DNA of 64,000 bases from Reticulitermes speratus (lineage: Eukaryota > Arthropoda > Insecta > Blattodea > Rhinotermitidae), in the NCBI GenBank assembly GCA_021186555.1, contig JAJKFL010000005.1:55028635-55092634 (forward strand), in the 5' to 3' direction. How positions within the stretch are numbered: position 1 is the first letter of the stretch; the number at the start of each line of letters is the position of its first letter. The notes beneath the pieces are model-generated. The model was not told where the DNA came from. It worked only from the letters and a program-made list of their open reading frames with translations, and searched no databases. A program made the translations under genes and the position numbers. Shown here one piece after another: positions 57,201 through 64,000 of the stretch.

Positions 57201-60200
57201 GTCCAGGCCTGTAATGGGATTGCTTTACCTTTTACCGTGGACGCAGTGCACTGGACATGTGCTGCACTCCTGTGGTAAGGTTTGCTGTAACACTTTATGG
57301 AAGCCATCTGTCAAATATCCTGAAATTCTGCTCCAGCCTGGATTTCGAAATTCTGTGTTCCAGCTGGGACAGCACTCACTAGGTCAGCATATCTGTTGAC
57401 TTTTGTGGCAAGCAAAGAGCTTTTTATATTTGGAAGGGGGGGGGGGGGGTTATTGGCCCACAGCATCACGCAGGAATTTTGCTTGTACGTATTATATGGA
57501 TTCCATTGAAAGGGGAAAGGAGCTGACAAACACATTAATGTACTTTGTGCATGTGAGCGACTTCAAAACTTTGAATATGCAGTAGCCTTATTATCTCCTT
57601 TACTGCGTTAATCGTGGGCCGGGATAGCTCAGTCGGTATAGGGTCTTGCTACAAGCTAGACGGTCCGGGGATTGAATCCTAGCCGATCCCAGTGGCCGCG
57701 CGGTCTAAGGCTTGGGTCTTCAGCCGCTCGCTTACTAGGATTGTGGGTTCGAATCCCACCGGGGGCATGGATGTTTGTGTTGTGTTTGTTGTAAGGATGG
57801 TAATATGGAAAGTAAAGTGACATGAAAAAGGACGGAAGGATTTTAAAGTACAAAATGGATCAAAGGGAAATAAGGGGACAGAAAAAAGAATCCCGGTGGG
57901 GGGCGAGATATTCGGCACCCGTCCAGACCAGACCTGGGGCCTACCCAGTCTCCTGTACAATGGGTACCGGGTCATTCCTGGTGTAAACCGGCTGGGGCAT
58001 GGCGTTGACCACCCACCACCATCGAGCGCTGAGGTTAATGCAAGAGTAGAGCTATACCTCTACTCCCCCTCTGGGCCTTCATGGCCTGTTCTTGGGTGAA
58101 CTTTACCTTAACCTTCCTTGTGTTAATCAGTACACTTTACCCTCACACAGCTTTTGTCATTGTTATTCATGTCACTTGCATCCCTGACCACTTCACTTGG
58201 TAGTCGCTGTGTAAGGGTGGAGTAAGAATACAGACACGAAACAAAAACGAGGGGTGCCATACGAAATTAACGATACCTGCTACAGCAGCTGGCACAGTCC
58301 TGTTCAGAGCTGTGACAGTAGCAGCTGCGATGTCCTGGGGAGTGTACTTGGTGGTACACGACTGACCGGCAGTCACCATATTTGGTTTCAACAGTGTGCC
58401 TTCCAGGAACACATGATGGTCGTTTAGAGCCTTGTACACCGCAGCCAGGACCGTTTCTGTCACTTTCTGTGCACGATCCAAGTCATGATCCCCGTCAGGC
58501 AACACCTGTAAAAGCAATAGACTATAGTTGTTAGATCTTAGGTTATCACAGCAGTGTTGCTGAAGGCATGAGTCTTCTGGGATGTGACGTTGTGTCGCTG
58601 GGCGAAACACTTGCGCACATTTCAAATAATCGTTGGAACTGCTCGACTCTGAAAATTAACACACCAGAATCCTTCGTAACACTGGTGACCACTCGACATC
58701 TCAGAAGACTTGGATCTTCAAGAGATTATAGTCACTGATAGTCTATCCGATTAACAGGTACGTGCCGCAGTGACCAACTGGTGGATTATTCCATAAATGT
58801 ACATATCGTGCAGCCACTGTCTGTGTTAACTACTGGTTGGTTTAGTTTTCATTACCATAGGATTTTACATGAGATATTCCTGTGTTTATTAAGGAATTTC
58901 ACTGCATCAAAACAGGAATTATTGTTGTTCTACCTTACCAAGGCACATAACTTAAAACTGTGTGATATGACGTTTGCACAACAGTGCTGTTGACAATTTG
59001 AGTCTTATGGGATGTTACATTGTGCTGTTTGGAAACTATTTCCAGACGTTTCAAACACGAAAGCACTATAATTCTTTGACATTTTGGAAACTACATACTC
59101 AGCGATATAGCGTAACATCACAGAAGAATCATAACTTCCAAATTAAATTTCTTCCTTTCTTGGTGGGTGGGCTGCACTGTAAACATTGTTGCTGTTCTCT
59201 GTGTGGAACGCAGAGGCAATCAAGCATGGCTGCCATGGTTACTGGATGTGTTTTCTGTGAGGTATGTGCCCAGGCAGAAGTTAACAGCACAGTTGCATGC
59301 TTCAATTGTCTGTTCACAGCAAATCGTATCAAGCATTTAGGAAAGCAGAGAATGTATAAGCAAGACACATCTACAACAGTGCACTACTAAAATTTCTTTG
59401 AAACCACATCTATAAACTAACTAACTAACTAACTAACTAAACTCCATGTAGCACAGTCCTTCTTGAGAAGCTAACAGGACGTCAGCTAGTCAAGAAATTC
59501 CCCGCGTTTTATGGAAACCGAAGGTTCATTACCGCACTCACAACAGCCCGCCACCTGTCCCTATCCTAAGTAAGGCCCCATAACTAACTAACTAAACTAA
59601 CTAACTAACTTCATGTAGCACAGTCCTTCTTGAGAAGCTAGCAGGTCGTCAGCTAGTCAAGAAATTCCCCGCGTTTTATGGAACCCGAAGGTTCATTACC
59701 GCACTCACAACAGCCCGCCACCTGTCCCTATCCTGAGCCAAAGAATCAGTCCAGGTCCGAGGCTCTGTATAGTGTTTCGTAACATGGTAATTTTTTAAGG
59801 TGAGGAGTTGTTAGCACATCGCCCAACCCCCAAGCTGGAAGGCCACCTGTTGTCAGCTGTCCGCGACTGCTTTTTCAATGTATTCGCAGCTACCCTCCAT
59901 ATCTGGATGCTGTTCCTCCATCCGCAACCCGAGGACGCACCATGCCGTGGTGACAGGGACACACTTATCATGGGAAACCACATCTATGCAGAGTGTTAAT
60001 GGATGCCATGCCAAGCAGAGATAGGGCATACACCTGCTATCTTTATACAAATTTGAGCAAAATGCCAAGGTTATTTGTTATAGCATGTACTTTACAAGCT
60101 CAGATAAGAGTGAAGTAAGATCTGAGCTCCTGAATGTGGTGAGTGTAAACGATGTGGTTTCTAGGTTGTCACATGGTGTAGTCTTGTACGTAGACACCAA

Positions 60201-61796
60201 AATTTTACAGAAGATTATGGTGCCACCTTCAGGGCTCATTCTGAACATGGTGCAAAAGATGTGTGCTTTGCCATTTGTTGGCAAAGACCCACATATAAAA
60301 GTTAAAACTGTTAGTGCGTACAGCCAGCACGTTACCTCAGGTTCTACGATGGGCACGATGCGGTTTGCTTGGCAGATAGAAGCGTAGCGAGCCAGAACAT
60401 TGGCATTCTCCAAAATGGCCTGATATGAAGGGGTGTTACGCTTGATTTTGAGCACACAGCGCCATTTGGCAAAGTCACAGCCATCCTTCTTGTACTGCGC
60501 ACAACGCTGCGCAAGATCATCCAGTCCTGAAACACAGAGCAGTTGGTATGTCTACAGTGTGGTCCTGTCAGAGAGTACAAACTGCAGAATGACTAGTGCA
60601 CAGAACTCGTGACTAGTAAAGTGGGTCATTTTATAATGCTGTTTGAAGAGCAGAGGTTATGTAGAGGTTATGTAACATCGAACGCAATCAAAAGATGTCA
60701 TTTTGAGAGTGGGTAAGGGTTTTTGAAAAAGATGGTTATTTAGAACCACAAAGCTCCTGGATGTGTCCACTGTCCAGCATTCCATAAATACAGAGAAGGA
60801 AACACGCAGTTTCAGAAACTCATCTACTCCGTCCTCAGGTAAATAGGTCTGGATGCATCACGTACCGAGTTGGCCCCATTAGACAGAGCTATTCCCAATC
60901 TTTGGTCCAGTGACTGAAAACTGCTCTGTCTAATCGGTCAGACTCAGTAGATGCCTTCCCACTTTCTTACTTGAAGATGGAAAAAAGATCATTTGGGAAG
61001 CACTGTGTTCACCTTTTTGTATTTTTACATGCACACACACATACATACATACATACATACATATATATGTACATACAATTATACAGAGTGGTGCACGAAT
61101 AGTTCATACATTTGTAAAAATGATAAAAAATACTCATTATACTCTATTTCTGTTATGCAGTTGTCTTAGAGTATTTCCTGGAAATGCCAGTACATGGCCT
61201 TAAGTCTCATGAATCACTGCACCTGCTGTGATAGAAGCAGTTCAGTAAAATGGCAGATCACGATCACCATACGGTTGAGCAGAGGGCTGAAGTTGTTTTG
61301 TTTGCCAAAACAAACAGTGTTACCGCCATGCAAAGGAGATTTTGGACTATTTTTTGAACTCGTTAGGCCCCAGCAAGAAACACTATATACTTCACTTGTT
61401 CAAAACGTTTGAAGTAGATGCGAGTGGGAAGTAAGAGAAGCATCCATGAATGAAAATCATGACTGACTTTTGACTAATGAATTGACAAACTCCATGAAGC
61501 AGAGTACTACTTGACAAGCTAACAGATCCTTAAGACAGTTAAGAATCTTCCACACTTTATGGAACCTGATGTTTGAAGAAGCAGCAAACAAAATTTGTAC
61601 CCTGAGTTGTGCACTCATCTTCTGACCCAAAGAGAGGAACAACACCCTTGTCAACTTTGATGCCGGGAATGATTCCCTTCTGCTTCAGCAGTTCTACAAA
61701 CGGCGTTCCATCATCTGCCTTCTGGTACAGGGTCTCGTGGAACAGGATCACACCGGAGATGTGCTCTGCAACCACTTTGTCTGACGTGAAGAGCAA
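48186..61796 (-). CDS. Ald: Fructose-bisphosphate aldolase, class I (5' end outside window), multi-exon
   Basis: Glycolytic enzyme that reversibly cleaves fructose-1,6-bisphosphate to glyceraldehyde-3-phosphate and DHAP; cytosolic tetramer. Coding exons read on the minus strand are 61796-61601, 60526-60336, 58505-58277, 56848-56727, 54646-54569 and then either 50942-50847 or 48281-48186. All junctions have AG/GT sites and the phases join without a break, giving 303 residues from about residue 61 of the roughly 363-residue family to the stop. Visible active-site elements are KVDKG (Lys107), WRCVLKI (Lys146), VEPE (Glu187/189), [10 protein letters not shown] (Schiff-base Lys229), FLSGGQS (Ser271), SYGRALQ (Arg303) and the terminal Tyr. 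The N-terminal part (about 60 residues, with Asp33) was not found before the right edge and must lie beyond the 33-bp array. ESS2 lies downstream on the same strand. Identity is very secure; the two terminal exons are mutually exclusive by inference. Confidence 0.97.
48345..48955. repeat. 26-bp tandem array, about 23 copies
   Basis: Unit GATCATCGTCATATCAGATA+CTATAT, lying in the aldolase intron just upstream of the distal terminal exon (64 bp from its acceptor). Every unit contains TGATCA and ATATGAT palindromic words. Confidence 0.96.
49060..49240. mobile_element. Possible family T fragment
   Basis: GCTGAAAATTCAAGTCTTCC and GGGCTGTGACACTATG resemble the left end of family T elements; no right end seen. 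Confidence 0.4.
49990..50345 (-). mobile_element. LINE family A 3' end
   Basis: AGTCCTTCTTGAGAAGCTAA through CATTCTCCTTGATTTTATCG, colinear with 12880-13180. Lies in the aldolase intron between the two terminal exons. Confidence 0.88.
50847..50942 (-). CDS. Ald: Aldolase alternative terminal exon 1
   Basis: 96 nt, 31 codons plus TAG. Follows a TGCAG acceptor and starts in phase 0 with [14 protein letters not shown], ending FVKNHSY. The length, the ANG start and the terminal Tyr match the aldolase C-terminal tail. It differs from the distal exon in most middle residues, so it is a real alternative rather than a recent copy. I saw no clear AATAAA just after it. Confidence 0.93.
   Translation of the reverse strand, partial: ANGLACQAKYVAGSVKNIASVDSNFVKNHSY
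51778..51812 (+). ncRNA. Hammerhead-like core, degraded
   Basis: CCCCCTGAAGATGACAAGAG...TTGAAATATGTTGG keeps CTGAAGA and GAAA but the stem between them is weak. Confidence 0.25.
51905..52395. mobile_element. Fold-back element with hammerhead-like core
   Basis: Arms AACACCAACTAATGCACATA and its complement at 52355-52385. Right arm at 52289-52316: CTGAAGA, T, GGTGG-TTTAAT-CCACC, GAAA. The left arm lacks the CTGAAGA half. Confidence 0.83.
52396..52944. other. Aldolase intron sequence, unassigned
   Basis: No gene, exon or repeat recognised; searched for a further alternative aldolase terminal exon and found none. Confidence 0.35.
52945..53345. mobile_element. Near-complete palindromic element with two hammerhead-like cores
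   Basis: Two arms of about 180 bp, complementary almost throughout, meeting near 53140. Cores: left on minus strand 53041-53013 (CTGAGGA, T, GAAC...GTTC, GAAAC) and right 53238-53264 (CTGAAGA, T, GAAC-AAACATA-GTTC, GAAAC). Confidence 0.88.
53650..53895. mobile_element. Inverted-repeat element, family T
   Basis: Left CACACGTCTTCCGGGATTTG, right GTCACATCCCAGCAGACTT; inner TTCATCTTCAGGGT / ACCCTGAAGATAAG are complementary. Confidence 0.75.
53907..54282. mobile_element. MITE with CGTATTTTTCGGC(A/G)TATAAGACGCA ends
   Basis: Terminal inverted repeats: left CGTATTTTTCGGCATATAAG, right (complement) CGTATTTCTCGGCGTATAAG; subterminal GCGTCCTATAAGCC / ATGCGTCCTATACG. Widespread animal DNA-transposon type; superfamily not assigned. 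No coding sequence. Confidence 0.8.
54569..54646 (-). CDS. Ald: Aldolase penultimate exon
   Basis: 78 nt, 26 codons: begins [11 protein letters not shown] and ends ELIKRAK, then donor GTCAGT. It ends in phase 0, which fits both terminal exons downstream. Confidence 0.96.
54836..54980. mobile_element. Inverted-repeat element, family T
   Basis: Left AAATTCAAGTCTCTGGGATG, right GCATCACATCCTAA; middle has CCCTTCATCTTCAGGATC. Confidence 0.65.
55385..55529. mobile_element. Pogo-like MITE, 145 bp
   Basis: Starts CAGTAGAACACGGATAAGAA and ends ACAGGGTTCTACTG, between TA at 55383-55384 and 55530-55531. The CAGTAGAAC ends and TA duplication fit pogo/Tigger-type elements. Confidence 0.75.
55846..56365. 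mobile_element. hAT-type non-autonomous element, 520 bp
   Basis: Ends CAGCGGTATTCAACCT and (complement) CAGTAGTATTCAACCTGGGG, flanked by 8-bp duplications ATCTATGC (55838-55845) and ATTTATGC (56366-56373). Subterminal GCGTACCCC / GTACCCC repeats. No transposase frame. Confidence 0.88.
56727..56848 (-). CDS. Ald: Aldolase exon
   Basis: 122 nt, 40 codons after completing Gly. Begins [14 protein letters not shown] and ends FSYGRALQ before GTATGC. Contains the phosphate-binding Ser/Gly loop and Arg303. Confidence 0.97.
56962..57236 (+). mobile_element. SINE-B copy
   Basis: TACAAGCCGGAAGGTCGCGG, GGTTCAATTCCCGATGGTGT, body ending GGGCCTGTCCAGGCCTGTAA. A-box end missing. Confidence 0.87.
57614..58112 (+). 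mobile_element. SINE-A interrupted by SINE-C
   Basis: Head GGGCCGGGATAGCTCAGTCG ... GGGGATTGAATCC, then SINE-C, then GAATCCCGGTGGGGGGCGAG and the body to CTTGGGTGAACTTTACC. The insertion lies within the B-box region; GAATCC is present on both sides. Confidence 0.9.
57679..57888 (+). mobile_element. SINE-C with Leu-tRNA-like head, nested
   Basis: CCCAGTGGCCGCGCGGTCTA ... GGTTCGAATCCCACCGGGGG resembles a tRNA-Leu-type head (long variable region), followed by a short body ending in an A-rich tail near 57885. Only copy in this window. Confidence 0.8.
58277..58505 (-). CDS. Ald: Aldolase exon with Schiff-base lysine
   Basis: 229 nt, 76 codons plus one base. Begins [13 protein letters not shown] and ends RTVPAAVA+G before GTATCG. 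Contains the class I signature around [10 protein letters not shown], whose lysine forms the Schiff base with DHAP. Confidence 0.97.
58545..58725. mobile_element. Inverted-repeat element, family T
   Basis: Left GAGTCTTCTGGGATGTGACG, right CGACATCTCAGAAGACTTGG; lies 40 bp upstream (gene sense) of an aldolase exon. Confidence 0.75.
58975..59130. mobile_element. Inverted-repeat element, family T
   Basis: Left TTTGAGTCTTATGGGATGTT, right AACATCACAGAAGAATCATA. Confidence 0.65.
59438..59570 (-). mobile_element. LINE family A 3' tail
   Basis: TCCATGTAGCACAGTCCTTC through CCGCCACCTGTCCCTATCCT, preceded by an (AACT)n tract at 59415-59440, the expected position of the LINE's 3' simple repeat. Confidence 0.87.
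59611..59760 (-). mobile_element. LINE family A 3' tail, second adjacent copy
   Basis: Repeats the previous copy almost word for word, again with an (AACT)n tract before it. Probably a local duplication or two insertions at the same site. Confidence 0.87.
60336..60526 (-). CDS. Ald: Aldolase exon
   Basis: 191 nt. Completes Gly from the previous exon, then [13 protein letters not shown] through PIVEPE, ending before GTAACG. Holds WRCVLKI (catalytic Lys) and the VEPE glutamates. Acceptor TTTCAG. Confidence 0.96.
60775..61020. mobile_element. Diverged inverted-repeat element
   Basis: CTACTCCGTCCTCAGGTAAA ... ATTAGACAGAGC ... GCTCTGTCTAATCGG ... TTACTTGAAGATGGA; layout resembles the element at 40575-40857. 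Confidence 0.5.
61484..61572 (-). mobile_element. LINE family A 3' tail, short
   Basis: AACTCCATGAAGCAGAGTAC through TTTATGGAACCTGATGT matches the first 90 bp of the tail. It ends about 30 bp from the aldolase donor at 61600. Confidence 0.75.
61601..61796 (-). CDS. Ald: Aldolase exon (first in window)
   Basis: 196 nt, 65 codons plus one base. Begins [12 protein letters not shown] after a TTTCAG acceptor and ends ECTTQ+G before GTACAAAT. Contains the KVDKG lysine. It starts in phase 0, so the missing upstream exon must end on a codon boundary. A LINE tail lies only about 30 bp into the following intron. Confidence 0.96.
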
Positions 61797-61801
61797 CTGA
61801 A

Positions 61802-62682
61802 AGAAAACAACACACAGCTTACCAACTTACATGTAACTTACAGGCCCACAAATATAAGCCAGCTGTATCCATCGTATAACGGGATTAACATAATACTGAC
61901 AGCCAAATTCAAAGCATCTTGTTATTAATGTAAATATTGAACTCGACGCTGTAGTTCGGTCACTGCGACATTTTTAAATCAAGTCGTCTACGTTCTGTCA
62001 GGGTATTGGATTTGTGCCTAAGTACTTCTTTTTTATTGTTTTACTGCATATTTGTTTTTTTTTTGTTTCTTTAGTGTTTTGTCTTGTGTATTTGTACTGT
62101 TTTGTATTTTATTTGTGCTTTTGTTTTGGCTTTGTAATTGGCACTTGTGCTGTTAAGTCTGAACGATAATAGATACACATTGAATTGAATTGAATTGAAT
62201 TATTAGTGCAGCAAATAATTGCTTTCAGTGCTCCTGTCTAGAAAGACAATTTTACCACCTCTCTCTCTCTCTCTCTCCCCCACATACACGGAGCCTAGTG
62301 TTTGCCAATTGTGTATGAACTGTCTACACTACGCACTATTTGTAACGCACTTACAAACAGGTTGATTACTGAACAGCTCCCACAACCTTTTACCCTTTTA
62401 GTTTATTCTTTATTGTATTTTCGACCCTTTTTTTCTCTTATTTTTCCTTGGTTTTTGTATGTTTACTCTTTTATTCATTTCCATTCAGTTCCTTTCACTT
62501 CCCTCCAAGTTGTCACCACATTCCAGACACATTCTTCCATTATTCTCACCCCCTCACCGCACCAGTACATATTGCGACCTTGTATCCACCCCCTCTCTCA
62601 GCCTATTGGCTGTCGTCACATCGCACGTTTCCCCACCCCGCTATGCTGTACAGTTTCTTTGTCAACGGGCTTTCTTTCCTAC
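61802..62682. other. Aldolase intron, low-complexity rich
   Basis: T-rich (62030-62110), AATTG repeats (62178-62200), (CT)n at 62260-62277. No aldolase N-terminal exon found here. Confidence 0.45.
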
Positions 62683-62820
62683 TAGGAATCTTGACCCGTG
62701 AAGATGGTACCGACACGTTGTCCCGAAACGTCGGTAAATAATTACCACACGACGCCGTGTAATTACCCAGAAGACCAAAGATTTCATCAACATCGCGGCG
62801 GAAGCCTGAAATCAAGGTTT
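62683..62820. mobile_element. Family H element, right half only
   Basis: GGAATCTTGACCCGTGAAGA ... CCCGAAACGTCGGTAAATAA ... CAGAAGACCAAAGA ... GCGGAAGCCTGAAATCAA. Left arm absent. Confidence 0.88.
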
Positions 62821-62967
62821 TACCCTGTCTGCCATATTCAGGTATATGCAGATTGTGTTGCCACTGCCATGGTATTGCAATGTCCCTATGTGTGTAACAA
62901 TACCAGTGCGTTGTAAATATATACAATATAAAAGGCACACATTGTGTACATTATTTATTAAGTGTCA

Positions 62968-64000
62968 CAAATCCATCACACACCCAGTTCATTTAGACAC
63001 ACCATCCATCACACACCCAGTTCATTTAGACACACCATCCATCACACACCCAGTTCATTTAGACACACCATCCATCACACACCCAGTTCATTTAGACACA
63101 CCACCCAATCACACACCCAGTTCATTTAGACACACCATCCATCACATACCCAGTTCATTTAGACACACCATCCATCACACACCCAGTTCATTTAGACACA
63201 CCATCCATCACACACCCAGTTCATTTAGACACACCATCCATTCACACACCCAGTTCATTTAGACACACCATCCATCACACACCCAGTTCATTTAGACACA
63301 CCATCCTCACACACCAGTTCATTTAGACACACATCCATCACACACCCAGTTCATTTAGACACACCATCCATCACACACCCAGTTCATTTAGACACACCAT
63401 CCATCACACACCAGTTCATTTAGACACACCATCCATCACACACCCAGTTCATTTAGACACACCATCCATCACACACCCAGTTCATTTAGACACACCATCC
63501 ATCACACACCCAGTTCATTTAGACACACCATCCATCACACACCCAGTTCATTTAGACACACCATCCATCACACATCACACACATCACACACCAGTTCATT
63601 TAGACACACCATCCATCACACACCCAGTTCATTTAGACACACCATCCATCACACACCCAGTTATCACACAACACCCAGTTCATTTAGACACACCATCCAT
63701 CACACACCCAGTTCATTTAGACACACCATCCATCACACACCCAGTTCATTTAGACACACCATCCATCACACACCCAGTTCATTTAGACACACCATCCATC
63801 ACACACCCAGTTCATTTAGACACACCATCCATCACACACCCAGTTCATTTAGACACACCATCCATCACACACCCAGTTCATTTAGACACACCATCCATCA
63901 CACACCCAGTTCATTTAGACACACCATCCATCACACACCCAGTTCATTTAGACACACCATCCATCACACACCCAGTTCATTTAGACACACCACCATCACA
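62968..64000. repeat. 33-bp tandem array, at least 31 copies, running off the edge
   Basis: Unit CAGTTCATTTAGACACACCA + TCCATCACACACC. Period 33, so frames stay open; local disorder at 63300-63330, 63570-63590 and 63660-63680. Lies in the aldolase gene, between its first exon(s) and exon 61796-61601, if the gene continues as expected. Confidence 0.97.

Noticed and set aside
57683-57768. Functional tRNA-Leu gene
   Set aside because: Acceptor-stem pairing is not evident and a SINE body with an A-rich end follows; it sits inside another SINE.
62846-63262. 138-codon frame over the 33-bp array
   Set aside because: Period 33 keeps the frame open; composition is pure repeat.

Overview
This is a repeat-rich animal nuclear sequence, most likely from an insect and probably a cockroach (Blattodea). 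The evidence is intron-split genes with canonical GT/AG sites, small conserved exons separated by kilobase introns, several tRNA-derived SINE families, many 5'-truncated LINE tails with the WAGHVARM...[12 protein letters not shown] signature, and about a third of the window in tandem repeats. The LINE tail and the SINE wording look like those I associate with Periplaneta; that species call is inference.

Only two protein-coding genes can be supported, both on the minus strand. ESS2 (DGCR14/Es2, a nuclear spliceosome-associated protein) occupies 43755 to 30295 in eight coding exons. All splice phases join, but exon 5 carries a one-base frameshift that may be an assembly error. Class I fructose-bisphosphate aldolase occupies 61796 to 48186. 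Its 5' coding exon(s), about 60 residues, lie beyond the right edge. Five internal exons join in phase to either of two 96-nt terminal exons (50942-50847 or 48281-48186), each encoding 31 residues ending in the catalytic tyrosine. These are alternative C-termini like those known for Drosophila Ald.

Layout: 1-28.4 kb is dominated by tandem arrays. These are a 29-bp unit (1-629), a 30-bp unit (2078-5232), a degenerate 17-bp unit (5275-5640), five blocks of a 114-bp unit (6772-23545, one block inverted and decayed), a 46-bp unit inside a LINE (13557-15117), a 59-bp unit (24636-26987) and a 49-bp unit (27843-28395). 28.4-43.8 kb is ESS2 with introns full of SINEs, LINE remnants and inverted-repeat elements. 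43.8-48.2 kb is intergenic, with several fold-back elements. 48.2-62 kb is aldolase, including a 26-bp array in or just after its first-to-last intron region (48345-48950). 62.97 kb to the end is a 33-bp array that runs out of the window.

The most interesting signal is a recurrent motif in many otherwise unrelated inverted-repeat elements: CTGANGA + T, a short self-complementary stem, then GAAA. This resembles a hammerhead ribozyme core, and Penelope-like retroelements are known to carry hammerhead motifs in their terminal repeats. A second notable point is a 46-bp minisatellite that expanded inside the reading frame of a LINE. A third is a 114-bp satellite block bracketed by about 275-bp inverted arms.
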